Part shown: one piece after another, positions 20,258-29,744 of the stretch
How positions within the stretch are numbered: position 1 is the first letter of the stretch
Layout: each line of letters opens with the position of its first letter
Assembly (NCBI GenBank): GCA_035764935.1
Contig: DASTYK010000075.1
Location: 1 to 37,939, forward strand
DNA from: Longimicrobiales bacterium
GTDB taxonomy: Bacteria; Gemmatimonadota; Gemmatimonadetes; Longimicrobiales; RSA9
Reading direction: 5' to 3'
DNA: 37,939 bases
Program-made: the position numbers and the translations under genes
The notes under the pieces: model-generated
What the model saw: only the letters and a program-made list of their open reading frames with translations
What the model was told of the DNA's origin: nothing
Databases searched by the model: none

Positions 20258-22691
20258 CGGCGGCGCGCTCCAGCGTCGCCTGCATCCTGCGCACGCGCGT
20301 CTCCAGCGTTTCCGACGAGACGCGCTCGCGCGTGCGGTCGACCAGCAGCGGAAACGCGAGCGGCGGGGTGCGCTTCGGCGTGGTGATCACGACACGCGCG
20401 GCCGACAGTCGCTCCAGCGTGCGGCCGAGCCGTGAGCTCTCGAGCTGGCGCTCCAGCACTTCACGGTGCGCCTGCGAGACCAGCAGGTTGCCCGGATCGA
20501 AGCGCGTGAACACGTCGAAGAACAGCCCTGCCGAGGCCTGGAGCTGGCGCGCCGTCTTGCCGGAGCGGGGAAAGCCGGGAAAGACGAGTCCCGCGACGCG
20601 CGCGATCTCGCGGAACTGCCGCTTCGCCATCTCGGTCGCATTGAGCGACGCCGTCACGTCGTCCAGCAGGTTGCGTGGCGCGAGCAGCCCCTGCTCGAGC
20701 GCTTCTTCGAGCGGCGCCTCGTCCGGCGCGAGCAGCTCCATGCCGTAGTCGTTCATGGAGAACGCAAAGCTGATCGGCTGCAGTCGCGAGATGCGATACG
20801 CGAAAAGGGCGGCCAGCCCCTCGTGCACGAGCCGCCCCTCGAACGGGTAGATGTAGTAGTGATGCCCCTCGCGCGTGCGCACGTGCTCGATCAGCAGCTC
20901 GTCGCTGGTCGGGATGCGGGACCACCTCCGCTGCACCTCGAGGATCGGCTTCACCGCCTGCATCTCCGGCCCGCGGTACTCGCCGCGCGCCGCCTCCTCG
21001 AGGCGCATGCGGAGCATGTGCGCGAGCTCGCCCGACAGCGGCAGCCGGGCTCCCATCCAGCGCGGGATCGCGCCCTTTGCCGATTGCGCGCGCCGCACCC
21101 AGGCCTTCATGTCGCGCACGCGCACGAACTCCAGCGGCTTGCCCGCGAAGATGAAGCGGTCACCCGGCGTCAGTCGCGCGATGAACGATTCCTCGACGGA
21201 ACCCAGCCGCCCGCCACGCAGGTAGTGAACGGCGATCTCGGCGTCGCCGGTGATCGTGCCGATCGACATGCGGTGGCGCCGCGCGATCTGCTCGTTTGCA
21301 ACGACCCACCGCCCCTCACGCTCGACGATACGCGCGTACTCGGGGTACGCCGTCAGTGCGCCGCCACCGCTGCGCGCGAAGTCGAGCACCCACGCCCACT
21401 CGTCGTCGCGCAGCTCCGCATACGCGCGCGTAGTGCGCACCTCGTCGCGCAGTGCATCCGCCTCGAAGCCGCCGCCCAGCGCCACGGTGATCACGTGCTG
21501 CACCAGCACGTCCAGCGGCCGCTCGACGGGGTAGCGCGATTCGATTGCGCCCCGCTCGATGCCGTCGCGCGCGGCCGCGACCTCGATCAGCTCGAGCGAG
21601 TGCGTCGGTACGCAGGTGACGCGGCTGACCGCGCCCGGCTGGTGGCCGCTCCGCCCGGCGCGCTGCAGCAGCCGCGCGACGCCCTTGGGGCTGCCGACCT
21701 GCAGCACGCGATCGACGGGGGAGAAGTCTACACCGAGATCCAGTGACGATGTCGCAACGACGCAGCGCAACGTCCCTTCGCGCAGCCCGCGCTCGACCCA
21801 GTCCCGCCGCTCCCGGTCCAGCGACCCGTGATGCAGTGCGATCCGGCCGGCCCAGTCGGGTCGCGCGCCGAGGATCGCCCGATACCAGATCTCCGTCTGC
21901 GAGCGCGTGTTGGTGAAGACGATCGCGCTCGCCCCCTCCTCGATCGCGGTCACCACGTGCGGCAGCATCTGCGTGCCCAGGTGACCCGCCCACGGGAAGC
22001 GCTCGATCGAGTCGGGGATCAGCGCATCGACCACCACGCGCTTCGGCTCCTGGCCACGCACGATGCAGGCGGACGCCGGCTGCGTGCCGAGCAGCGTCGC
22101 CAGCGCGTCGTCGAGGTTGCCGATCGTGGCGGACAGGCCCCAGGTGCGCAGCCCCGGTCGAAGCGCACGCAGTCGCGCGAGCGCGAGCTCCACCTGCACA
22201 CCGCGCTTGGTGCCCATCAGCTCGTGCCACTCGTCCACCACCACGAGCTGCAAGGACGAGAAGAGCCCGGCAGGATCGGCCATGGAGAGAAACAGCGACA
22301 GCGACTCGGGCGTGGTCACCAGTGCCGTGGGCAGCCGCCGACGCTGCCGTGCACGCGTTGCCGAAGACGTATCCGACGTGCGTGTCTCCAGCGTCCACGG
22401 TATGCCCATGCCCTCGATCGGCAGGCGCAACGCCTCGGCCGTGTCCGCCGCCAGCGCCCGTAGCGGCGTGATCCAGAGCACCCGCAGCGGCGGCGTGGAC
22501 GAGTGGTCAGAATCGTTCAGCCATTCGATGAGCGCAGCCAGCCACACCGCGTACGTCTTGCCCGTCCCCGTCGCGGCATGCACCAGCCCGCTCTGGCCGC
22601 GCGCGTACGCCTCCCACACCTCGCGCTGAAACGCAAAGGGACGCCACCCCCGCGCCCTGAACCACGACTCGACTCGCCGCGCCCCGCTCAA
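20250..22691 (-). CDS. ligase-associated DNA damage response DEXH helicase (Lhr-like)
   Basis: An 813-residue superfamily 2 DNA helicase of the Lhr group. The N-terminus WFRARGWRPFAFQREVW is characteristic. Walker A is ATGTGKT (40-46), the DExH box is VVDEWH, motif III is SATIGN, and a C-terminal motif has QRAGRSGHQPG. The Lhr-type winged-helix and DUF-like regions follow, giving the full family length. The TTG at 22691 is used because the conserved N-terminus begins only eight residues later and no ATG or GTG is available. It is third in the order exonuclease, ligase, helicase, PdeM. Unlike the other junctions, which overlap, it is separated from the ligase gene by 113 bases of repeats. Confidence 0.93.
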   Translation of the reverse strand: MSGARRVESWFRARGWRPFAFQREVWEAYARGQSGLVHAATGTGKTYAVWLAALIEWLNDSDHSSTPPLRVLWITPLRALAADTAEALRLPIEGMGIPWTLETRTSDTSSATRARQRRRLPTALVTTPESLSLFLSMADPAGLFSSLQLVVVDEWHELMGTKRGVQVELALARLRALRPGLRTWGLSATIGNLDDALATLLGTQPASACIVRGQEPKRVVVDALIPDSIERFPWAGHLGTQMLPHVVTAIEEGASAIVFTNTRSQTEIWYRAILGARPDWAGRIALHHGSLDRERRDWVERGLREGTLRCVVATSSLDLGVDFSPVDRVLQVGSPKGVARLLQRAGRSGHQPGAVSRVTCVPTHSLELIEVAAARDGIERGAIESRYPVERPLDVLVQHVITVALGGGFEADALRDEVRTTRAYAELRDDEWAWVLDFARSGGGALTAYPEYARIVEREGRWVVANEQIARRHRMSIGTITGDAEIAVHYLRGGRLGSVEESFIARLTPGDRFIFAGKPLEFVRVRDMKAWVRRAQSAKGAIPRWMGARLPLSGELAHMLRMRLEEAARGEYRGPEMQAVKPILEVQRRWSRIPTSDELLIEHVRTREGHHYYIYPFEGRLVHEGLAALFAYRISRLQPISFAFSMNDYGMELLAPDEAPLEEALEQGLLAPRNLLDDVTASLNATEMAKRQFREIARVAGLVFPGFPRSGKTARQLQASAGLFFDVFTRFDPGNLLVSQAHREVLERQLESSRLGRTLERLSAARVVITTPKRTPPLAFPLLVDRTRERVSSETLETRVRRMQATLERAAGA

Positions 22692-22711
22692 CCGCGTCCG
22701 TGCCCCTGAAT

Positions 22712-22804
22712 CCCGCTGTTAACCCGCCATCAACCCGCTGTCGACCCGCTGTCGGCCCGCTTCGAACCCCGGCCCCGGCCCCGGGCCCCGGGCCCCGGCC
22801 CGCC
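22712..22804. repeat. GC-rich tandem repeats inside the DNA repair operon
   Basis: Five consecutive 11-base units of the form CCCGCtgtcga (starts at 22712, 22723, 22734, 22745 and 22756) are followed by several CCCCGG/CCCCGGG units up to about 22800. The tract fills the gap between the ligase stop and the helicase start, so on the minus strand it is transcribed. The GGGCCCC-type units are self-complementary and could form a very stable RNA structure just ahead of the helicase ribosome site. Confidence 0.8.
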
Positions 22805-24397
22805 TCACTGCGAGATCAAGCCCCGCAACGTCCCCAGCGAGTCCGCATCGCGCACCACCTTGTCGGTCCGCCAGCGCAGGATACGCGGGAACCGCACCGC
22901 AATGCCCGACTTGTGCCTCGTCGACTCCTGGATCCCCTCGAACGCCAGCTCGAAGACGTGCTCGGGCTTCACGTGCCGCACCGGCCCGAACTTCTCGATC
23001 GTGTTCCGGCGGATCCACGCGTCGAGCTTCCGGATCTCCGCGTCCGTGAGCCCGGAGTACGCCTTGGCGAACGGGACCAGCTCGCCGTCGTCGTTCCACA
23101 CGGCGAACGTGTAATCGGTGTGCAGCGATGCACGGCGGCCACTGCCGGGCTGCGCATAGATGAGCACCGCATCGGCCGTGTACGGCTCCACCTTCCACTT
23201 CCACCACGGCCCCTTGCGACGTCCGACGCCGTACGGCGCGTCGCGCCGCTTCAGCATCAGCCCTTCCGCGCACTCGTCGCGTGCGCGTGCCTGCTCCCGC
23301 CGCAGCTCGTCCCACGACGATGCAGTCACGACCGGCGACACGCGGAACCGATCGGTGCCACGCACCTCGGCGAGCAGCTGCACCAGCGTGTCGCGCCGCC
23401 ATGCGAACGGCCGCGCCCGCACGTCCTCCCCCGCGCACTCGAGCAGATCGTACGCCACGAGCACGACCGGCACCTCGGCGAGGATCTTCGGTCCCAGCTT
23501 CGTCCGCCCGATGCGACGCTGGAGCTGCGCAAAGGGAAGCGGCGCGTCCTCGCGCCATGGCAGGATCTCACCGTCCAGCACCGTGCCGTCCGGAAGCAGC
23601 CGCGCGGCTTCCGCGATTTCCGGGAACCGCTCCGTAACCAGCTCCTCGCCACGCGTCCACAGGAACGTGCGACCGCGCCGCCGCACGAGCTGCGCGCGGA
23701 TGCCGTCCCACTTCCACTCCGCCTGCCATTCGCTCACGTCGCCCAGCGCGGCGAGGTCGTTCTCGAGCGCATAGGCGAGGAAGAAGGGGTAGGGCCGGGA
23801 AAGATCGGCATCGTCGGTATCGGCAGAGACGAGCTGCGCGAACCCGCTTGCCGTCGGCTCCCAGTGGCCGGACAGCCGGTGCGCGATCGTCGGCTCGTCG
23901 ATCCCGCTCGTGCCTGCCAGTGCGCGGATCACCAGGCTGCGCGACACGCCGACGCGAAACGCGCCGGTGATCAGCTTGTTCCAGACAAATCGTTCCGTGC
24001 CGTCCAGCGCACGCCATGCGCGCAGCATCGCACTGCGCTGTGCAGCCTCATCGACATTCGCGAGCGGCAGCAGCCGCTCCTCGATCCAGACGTGCAGCGG
24101 CTCGTCGCTCGTTTCCGGCGCGGCGGGAAGCAGCAGTGCGATCGTTTCTGCCAGGTCACCGACCGCGCTGTAGCACTCCTCGAACAGCCACTCGGGGACG
24201 TCCGCTTCGGCCAGTGCCCACGCGGCCAGCTTGCGCACGCCGATCAGCCGCTTCGGCCGGTTGCCGGACAGGAAATGCACCGCCCACGCAGCATCCGCGG
24301 CCGGTGCATCGCCGAAGTAGTGCACCATCGCGGCGACCTTCTCACTGGTGCGCGTCGTCGCGTCGAGGGCCTCGTAGAGGGCGGCAAACCGTTTCAT
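22805..24397 (-). CDS. ATP-dependent DNA ligase of the ligase-associated repair operon
   Basis: A 530-residue ligase that seals nicks with ATP. The adenylated lysine is K229 in motif I, EWKWDGIR. An N-terminal DNA-binding domain occupies residues 1-200. Motif III-like sequence LDGEIL and motif IV/V segments ECAEGLMLKR and GPWWKWKVEPY follow, then an OB-fold domain. The layout is that of the LigB/LigC-like bacterial enzymes found with the exonuclease, Lhr helicase and PdeM. The ATG at 24397 overlaps the exonuclease stop (ATGA). It probably acts in a back-up break-repair pathway distinct from the NAD-dependent replicative ligase, which is not in this window. Confidence 0.95.
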   Translation of the reverse strand: MKRFAALYEALDATTRTSEKVAAMVHYFGDAPAADAAWAVHFLSGNRPKRLIGVRKLAAWALAEADVPEWLFEECYSAVGDLAETIALLLPAAPETSDEPLHVWIEERLLPLANVDEAAQRSAMLRAWRALDGTERFVWNKLITGAFRVGVSRSLVIRALAGTSGIDEPTIAHRLSGHWEPTASGFAQLVSADTDDADLSRPYPFFLAYALENDLAALGDVSEWQAEWKWDGIRAQLVRRRGRTFLWTRGEELVTERFPEIAEAARLLPDGTVLDGEILPWREDAPLPFAQLQRRIGRTKLGPKILAEVPVVLVAYDLLECAGEDVRARPFAWRRDTLVQLLAEVRGTDRFRVSPVVTASSWDELRREQARARDECAEGLMLKRRDAPYGVGRRKGPWWKWKVEPYTADAVLIYAQPGSGRRASLHTDYTFAVWNDDGELVPFAKAYSGLTDAEIRKLDAWIRRNTIEKFGPVRHVKPEHVFELAFEGIQESTRHKSGIAVRFPRILRWRTDKVVRDADSLGTLRGLISQ

Positions 24398-25425
24398 CCG
24401 GCGACGTCCCCGCCGCCGGAGTCATCCTCTGCCACGGTCTCCGACTCCAGCTCGCCTTCCCACCGGCTCATGACGGCCTCCGCCTCGAGGCCGTGTTCGC
24501 GCAGCCAGCGCACGACGGGCTCGCGGTAGCCGTGCGTCACCCACACGCGCTCGGCGCCGGTCGCCTCGATGGCGGCGAGCAGTGCGGGCCAGTCGACGTG
24601 ATCCGACAACACGAAGCCGCGGTCGACGCTGCGACGACGTCGTGTGCCGCGGATCTGCATCCAGCCGGAGACGAATGCGTCGGAGTGCGGGCCGAACCGG
24701 CGGAGCCAGGTGCTGCCCATCGCGGAGGGCGGGGCGACGATCAGTGCGCGCGCGAAGTCGCCTTTCTTTCCGGCCGATGCATGCATGGTCGGTGGCAGTG
24801 CGACGCCGCTAGCCCGGTAGTCCGCGTTGAGCCGCTCGACCGCGCCATGCGTGTAGATCGGCCCGATGCCGGCGTCGATTACGCCCGCGAGGATGCGCTG
24901 CGCCTTGCCCAGCGCGTAGCCGTAGACCACGGACGCGCGGCCCGCGTCGGCGTTCGCGGCCCACCACTCGCGCAGCGCCGCGAACGTTTCCGCCTGCGGT
25001 CGCCACCGGTAGATCGGCAGCCCGAACGTCGACTCGGTGATGAACGTGTGGCAGCGCAGCGGCTCGAAGGGTGTGCAGGTCGGGTCGGGCTCCGCCTTGT
25101 AATCGCCGGACACGACCCAGACCTCGCCCCTGTGCTCGATGCGGACCTGTGCGGAGCCCAGGATATGGCCGGCGGGGTGCAGCGAGACTCGCACGCCGTT
25201 CCGCTCGACGACCTCGCCCCATGCGACGGTGCGGATCTGCGCGTCAGGGCCCATGCGAGTGCGCAGCACACGCTCGCCCTCCGCCGCGGCGACATACAGC
25301 TCCGAGCCCCAGCGCGCATGGTCACCATGTGCGTGGGTGATGACCGCGCGCGGCACCGGGCGCCACGGATCGATGTGGAAGTCGCCGGCAGCGCAGTACA
25401 GGCCGGAGTCGGTCAGCTCGAGCAA
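24394..25425 (-). CDS. ligase-associated DNA damage response exonuclease (MBL fold)
   Basis: A 343-residue metallo-beta-lactamase-fold nuclease of the beta-CASP/SNM1 type, first gene of the repair operon. The zinc motif THAHGDH gives H31, H33, D35 and H36. Further conserved elements are HPAGHILGSAQ, VVSGDYKAE, TESTFGLP and a late LSDHVDW. The family is annotated from its resemblance to mRNA 3'-end processing factors and works with the adjacent ligase. The TTG at 25425 is the only plausible start. The codons upstream (PTQDDPP) keep the frame open but offer no ATG or GTG, so the true N-terminus is uncertain by a few residues. No promoter was recognised in the 94 bases before the cheA end. Confidence 0.93.
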   Translation of the reverse strand: MLELTDSGLYCAAGDFHIDPWRPVPRAVITHAHGDHARWGSELYVAAAEGERVLRTRMGPDAQIRTVAWGEVVERNGVRVSLHPAGHILGSAQVRIEHRGEVWVVSGDYKAEPDPTCTPFEPLRCHTFITESTFGLPIYRWRPQAETFAALREWWAANADAGRASVVYGYALGKAQRILAGVIDAGIGPIYTHGAVERLNADYRASGVALPPTMHASAGKKGDFARALIVAPPSAMGSTWLRRFGPHSDAFVSGWMQIRGTRRRRSVDRGFVLSDHVDWPALLAAIEATGAERVWVTHGYREPVVRWLREHGLEAEAVMSRWEGELESETVAEDDSGGGDVAG

Positions 25426-25475
25426 GGGTGGGTCATCCTGCGTGGGACTGCTGGAGCGAAATCGCCCGTGAGACC

Positions 25476-25506
25476 GAAAGCCCGACCGCAGCGGCTGCGA
25501 TCGGGC
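25476..25506 (-). terminator. terminator of the chemosensory operon
   Basis: On the minus strand GCCCGA pairs with TCGGGC and CGCAG pairs with CTGCG inside it (one C-A mismatch, 3-base loop), followed by TTTC. It starts 13 bases after the cheA stop. The T-tract is short, so termination may be partial. Confidence 0.65.
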
Positions 25507-25519
25507 CTGATCTACATAA

Positions 25520-27301
25520 TCAGCGGGCTGACCGTGCCGTCAATGGGGCGGGGTCCGTCGCGCGGGCCGCCGGGGCGATCTCCGCGGGGTCCAGGATCAG
25601 CCCGACACGCCCGTCGCCCAGGATTGCGGAGCCGCTGATGCCCGCCGGAACGCGCAGTCCGCTGGTCAGCGGCTTCGCCACGAACTGCTGCTGGCCGAGC
25701 AGCTCGTCGACCAGGAGCGCGAAGCGACGCGGACCGTCCTCCATCACCACGAGCACCGCGCGCGCCGGATCGACCTGCGCGTCCGCCACACCGAAATGCT
25801 CGTGCAGGCGCACGATGGGCACTGGCCGCTCCTGCACGATCACCATCTCGCCGCGTGACTCGCCGCCGATCGTCGCGGCAGCCACGACGGCATCCTCACG
25901 CGGCCGGAAGCTGGAGATCACGTGCAGCGACGGAAGGATGTAGCGCTCCGCGCCGACCCGGACGAGCAGGCCGTCCGTGATCGCGGTCGTGAGCGGCAGC
26001 CGGATCGTGAACGTGGTGCCTGTGCCGGTGGCGGACTCGATTTCGATCCGGCCGCGCAGCGCCTCGATGCTGCGCAGCACCACGTCCATCCCGACACCGC
26101 GGCCGGACAGGTCGGTCACGCGTTCCGCTGTCGACAGCCCGGGCGCGAAGATGAGGCGCCAGACCTCGGCGTCGCTCAGCGTGTCGCCATCCGCCACGAG
26201 CCCGCGCTCTTTGGCGATCGACAGGATGCGCTCGCGGTCGAGTCCCCTGCCGTCCTCCTGCAATTCCAGCACGACGGCACCACCCGCATGCGCTGCGGCC
26301 AGGCGCAGCGTCGCCTCGGGCGGCTTGCCACCTGCGACGCGCTCGTCCGGCCGCTCGATGCCGTGGTCGATCGCATTGCGCACCATGTGCACGAGCGGAT
26401 CGGCTAGCGCCTCGACCATCCTGCGATCGATCTCGGTATCCGCGCCCTCCGTGACCAGTCTCACCTGCTTGCCGGACTGCTGCGACAGTTCGCGGACGAG
26501 CCGCTGCATGCGCTGGAACAGCGGCCGCAGCGGGATCATGCGCAGTCCCAGGCTGAGCGATTGCAGCTCGCGAACGATCCTGGACGTCTGCAGCACCTTG
26601 CCGGCGAGCGGCCCGTGCCGCTCCCGGACCACCGACTCGTCCTGCGCAACCATCGACTGCGCGACGACAAGCTCACCGACCAGGTCGAGGAGCTGATCGA
26701 GACGACGCGTTCGGACACGCGTCCATTCGCCATCCACCCCGCGTGCCTGCGCGTGCCCGGGAACGACGTCCTGCCCGCCTGCGCCGCTCGCGCCGCCACT
26801 GCGATCCGGCGCGGTGCCCACGTCGTCTGCGCCCGCGTCACTGGTGCCGCCCCGTTGATCCCGGGTGGCAGTCGGATCGTGTTCGGCCGCCGCGCGCAGC
26901 CCCGAACGCAGCGCCTGGTACTCGTCCGACGTTCCCGCCGCCTTGCCATGCATCACCCGCTCGCGCGCATGCCCGAGCAGCACGCGCGTCGCATCGGTTG
27001 CTGCCAGGAGGAGGTCGGCGTGTGCGCGCGTGAAGGGTGCTCCGCCATCGCGCACGGGGATCAGCAGCGATTCCGCGTCGTGCGCCAGGCCGGAGACCGC
27101 ATCGAGCCCGAGAAACGCGGACGTGCCCTTGACCGTGTGGAACGCCCGGAGCACGACATTCACTGCCTCGATGTCCCCGGGATCGTGCTCCAGCTCGAGC
27201 AGGGCGGCCTCCGCCTGCGCCATCCAGTCCAGCGACTCCTGCATGAACTCCGGCAGGATCTCCCGCATCGCCTCGGGCGGCAGCCCGGCACCGGAGCTCA
27301 T
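25520..27301 (-). CDS. cheA: chemotaxis histidine kinase CheA
   Basis: A 593-residue kinase that autophosphorylates in response to receptor signals and passes phosphate to CheY and CheB. The Hpt domain has the phospho-acceptor H55 in AFHTVKGT. A low-complexity Gly/Ala/Asp linker (about 135-195) replaces an obvious P2 domain. The dimerisation helices come next, then the ATP site: N box LVHMVRNAIDHG, EDGRGLD and GRGVGMDVV. The CheW-like regulatory domain ends the protein. The ATG at 27301 overlaps the cheB stop (ATGA); the longer open frame to 27385 lies inside cheB. It is the last gene of the operon. Confidence 0.95.
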   Translation of the reverse strand: MSSGAGLPPEAMREILPEFMQESLDWMAQAEAALLELEHDPGDIEAVNVVLRAFHTVKGTSAFLGLDAVSGLAHDAESLLIPVRDGGAPFTRAHADLLLAATDATRVLLGHARERVMHGKAAGTSDEYQALRSGLRAAAEHDPTATRDQRGGTSDAGADDVGTAPDRSGGASGAGGQDVVPGHAQARGVDGEWTRVRTRRLDQLLDLVGELVVAQSMVAQDESVVRERHGPLAGKVLQTSRIVRELQSLSLGLRMIPLRPLFQRMQRLVRELSQQSGKQVRLVTEGADTEIDRRMVEALADPLVHMVRNAIDHGIERPDERVAGGKPPEATLRLAAAHAGGAVVLELQEDGRGLDRERILSIAKERGLVADGDTLSDAEVWRLIFAPGLSTAERVTDLSGRGVGMDVVLRSIEALRGRIEIESATGTGTTFTIRLPLTTAITDGLLVRVGAERYILPSLHVISSFRPREDAVVAAATIGGESRGEMVIVQERPVPIVRLHEHFGVADAQVDPARAVLVVMEDGPRRFALLVDELLGQQQFVAKPLTSGLRVPAGISGSAILGDGRVGLILDPAEIAPAARATDPAPLTARSAR

Positions 27302-28362
27302 GCCCCGCTCACCTCGCCGAGCAGGATCGATGTCGCGGCATTGAGCGCAGCGGCGGGAATGTGTGCGAGCGGCAGGACGTCGCATGCACCGCCGCGCCGG
27401 ATCGCTTCTTCCGGCATGCTGAACACGACGCAGCTCTTCTCGTCCTGCGCGATCGTGTGCGCGCCGGTGTCGCGCATGGTGCGCATGCCCACGGCGCCAT
27501 CGCTGCCCATTCCCGTGAGCAGTACGCCCACGGCTTCGGGTCCCACTGTCTTTGCGATGGAGTGAAAGAGCACATCGACGGACGGCCGCGCGTGGTGCAC
27601 GGGCGGTCCGTCGTGCAGTGCCACGCGCAGCTCGTCGCCGCGCCGCACCACGGTCATGTGGCGGTCACCGGGCGCGATGAGTGCGACGTCGGGCTCGACA
27701 CGATCGCCGTCGCGTGCCTCGCGCACGTTCATCGCCGAGCGCGCATCGAGCCGGCGCGCAAAGGCGTCGGTGAAGCCCGGCGGCATGTGCTGCACGATCA
27801 GGATCGGCGGTGACCCGGCCGGCATGGCCGCGAGCAGCCGCTCGATGGCGGCCGGCCCACCCGTGGACGCGCCGATCGCGATCAGGTTCTGGCGGATGCG
27901 CGCGCGCAGGGCGGGGTTCATGCGCGGCATGTCAGGCCTGGAGTCGGCGCCGTCGTCGGGCTCATGACGCAGGTTGGCGGCGGCCGCGGCGCGGATGCCG
28001 CGCACGAGCTGCTGCATCGCCAGTCTGGCATCGCTGCCCACGCCCGGCTTCGCCACGACCTCGACCGCGCCGAACGACAGTGCCTGCAGCGCTGCCTCGC
28101 TGTTGGGCGCCGTCACCGAGCTGAAGATCACGACGGGCAGGGGATGGTACATCATGAGGCGCTCGAGGAAGTCGATGCCGTTCATGCGCGGCATCTCGAC
28201 GTCGAGCGTGATCACGTCCGGCGCGATGCGGAGGATCTGCTCGCGCGCGTCGTATGCGTCCTCGGCGACGCCGACGACTTCGATGTCGCGCTCCGCATCC
28301 AGCTCCCGCTTCAGGATCGCGCGCACGACGGCGGAGTCATCGACCACGAGCACGCGAATCAT
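27298..28362 (-). CDS. cheB: chemotaxis methylesterase/deamidase CheB
   Basis: A 354-residue response regulator-esterase that removes methyl groups from the receptor. The receiver domain has VVDDSAVVR with the phospho-acceptor D54 in TLDVEMP. The catalytic domain shows IGASTGGP (active serine), QHMPPGFT (active histidine) and GMGSDGAVGM (active aspartate). The full family length is present. ATGA overlaps exist with the CheX-like gene upstream and cheA downstream. Confidence 0.96.
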   Translation of the reverse strand: MIRVLVVDDSAVVRAILKRELDAERDIEVVGVAEDAYDAREQILRIAPDVITLDVEMPRMNGIDFLERLMMYHPLPVVIFSSVTAPNSEAALQALSFGAVEVVAKPGVGSDARLAMQQLVRGIRAAAAANLRHEPDDGADSRPDMPRMNPALRARIRQNLIAIGASTGGPAAIERLLAAMPAGSPPILIVQHMPPGFTDAFARRLDARSAMNVREARDGDRVEPDVALIAPGDRHMTVVRRGDELRVALHDGPPVHHARPSVDVLFHSIAKTVGPEAVGVLLTGMGSDGAVGMRTMRDTGAHTIAQDEKSCVVFSMPEEAIRRGGACDVLPLAHIPAAALNAATSILLGEVSGA

Positions 28363-28817
28363 GATGTGCCTGCCGGTTCGGGTTCCAGGAACAGGAGCAG
28401 CTCGGCGCGGCTCGACTCGAGGCCGAGCTCGATGCGCGCGGATGGCACCTGCTCGTCATCGCTGCCGGTCCCGGTGACGACGCGCGGCGGCATGTACTCG
28501 AACGCGCTGACGGGATGGAGCGCGGGCAGCACCTGCCCGCAGATCACGTTGGCGATCTCGCCCAGCGCATCGAGCTGGAGCGCTTCGGGCGCGACGTCCA
28601 TGCCCATCATGTTCGCCGTGAGCCGTGGCAGCAGCCCCTGGCCGGCGTGCACCTGCAGCCTGCCACGGGCGGGACCGGAGAACGAGATCGTGGCAACCGC
28701 CTCCACGTTCTGGCGGCGCTGGATCTCGTCGGGCGGGATGTCCGGCAGCAGGAAGACCATGCGCTCGAACGTGTAGATCGCGGCCGAGCACAGCGTCTGC
28801 TCGAGTGTCGCGCTCAT
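28359..28817 (-). CDS. CheX/CheC-like chemotaxis phosphatase
   Basis: A 152-residue protein of the CheC/CheX/FliY phosphatase group, expected to dephosphorylate CheY-P. One ExxN active-site motif is seen, E87-I-A-N90 in DALGEIANVICGQ, as in CheX, which has a single site. It sits between cheY and cheB with ATGA overlaps at both ends. Because cheD is also present, and CheD works with CheC in several bacteria, a CheC-like role is possible. The exact subfamily is inferred from the single motif. Confidence 0.85.
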   Translation of the reverse strand: MSATLEQTLCSAAIYTFERMVFLLPDIPPDEIQRRQNVEAVATISFSGPARGRLQVHAGQGLLPRLTANMMGMDVAPEALQLDALGEIANVICGQVLPALHPVSAFEYMPPRVVTGTGSDDEQVPSARIELGLESSRAELLLFLEPEPAGTS

Positions 28818-29194
28818 TTCTTCGCTCCCGTGAGCTCGATGACCACGTCCCGGAGCTGCTCCGGCAGGAACGGCTTGGGCAGGTAGACGGCGCCGAGCGA
28901 TTCCATGTGCGTGACGCGCTCCGTCATGCGCTCGCTCGAAATGACCAGGACGGGCACCTCCGCCGTTGCAGGCTGCGCACGCATCCGCTCCAGCATCTCG
29001 TCGCCACGCATCCCCGGCATGCTGATGTCGAGCATCACGAGGTCGATCGCCTGCTCCTCCAGGAGCGCGAGGCCCTGCTCGCCATTCGCCGCCTGGTGCA
29101 CCGCGCCCAGCGGGACGCCACTCATCTCGAGCGACTTCAGAATCATTGCGCGCATGACCGCGCTGTCATCGATCAGGAGTACGTTGATGGCCAT
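28814..29194 (-). CDS. cheY: CheY-type response regulator
   Basis: A 126-residue single receiver domain. The acidic pair is D9-D10 in IDDSAVMR, the phospho-acceptor D56 lies in LDISMPG, the switch serine is in VLVISSE, and the conserved lysine is in LPKPF. Position between cheD and the phosphatase gene supports its role as the output of the CheA kinase. Whether it targets a flagellar motor or another system cannot be said, since no motility gene lies in the window. The start at 29194 is 6 bases after the cheD stop. Confidence 0.92.
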   Translation of the reverse strand: MAINVLLIDDSAVMRAMILKSLEMSGVPLGAVHQAANGEQGLALLEEQAIDLVMLDISMPGMRGDEMLERMRAQPATAEVPVLVISSERMTERVTHMESLGAVYLPKPFLPEQLRDVVIELTGAKK

Positions 29195-29200
29195 GGTGCC

Positions 29201-29737
29201 TCACAGGTGGATGCTGCCGCCGCCTGCGCTGCGGACCTTCACAGCGCCACTGCCGACGTGCAGACTGAGCGTGCGCGACGCGGTGCCACCCACGTCCTGC
29301 GCGCTGACGAGAACCCCGTTCTTCCAGAACAACTGCCGCGCGATCAGCAGGTTGCGCCTGCCGATCTCGAAGTGGTCGCGCTCGACGTCCGCGCTGGTGC
29401 CGGCGCCGGCGATGCGGACGACCAGCCGCTCCTTGCGCGCACCACGCGCGTAGCACGCGCGGAACAGCGCGGGCAGGCCACTCTCGACGAAGACCGCCGG
29501 CTCGGTGCGCGCACGCAGCGGGTCCAGCTCGATGCGCGGGTGCACGGCGTGCAGCATCCCGCCGACGCGCGCGACCGGGTCATGCACTGCGACGCCCAGG
29601 CAGCTGCCGAGCGCGTACGTGATCAGCGTCTCACCGGGCTCCGTGCTCACGTACAGCTCGCCGAGCCCGACGACGACGAGGCGCCTGGTTGCCGGCGCGC
29701 CCCGCTCCTTCTTCCTCAGGCGATCTTCGACGTCCAT
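29201..29737 (-). CDS. cheD: chemoreceptor glutamine deamidase CheD
   Basis: A 178-residue deamidase that converts receptor glutamines to glutamates. The catalytic triad can be placed at T40 and C46 in ITYALGSCLGVAV and H63 in GGMLHAVHP. It also ends with the SGAVKVRS-type segment seen in the family. The gene lies 7 bases after cheR and 6 bases before cheY, so it belongs to the same transcript. CheD is often paired with CheC-type phosphatases; here the phosphatase-like gene is two positions downstream. Confidence 0.93.
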   Translation of the reverse strand: MDVEDRLRKKERGAPATRRLVVVGLGELYVSTEPGETLITYALGSCLGVAVHDPVARVGGMLHAVHPRIELDPLRARTEPAVFVESGLPALFRACYARGARKERLVVRIAGAGTSADVERDHFEIGRRNLLIARQLFWKNGVLVSAQDVGGTASRTLSLHVGSGAVKVRSAGGGSIHL

Positions 29738-29744
29738 CCGGATC

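Noticed and set aside
22712-22766. CRISPR array
   Set aside because: The units are 11 bases long, directly adjacent, without spacers, and no cas genes are nearby.
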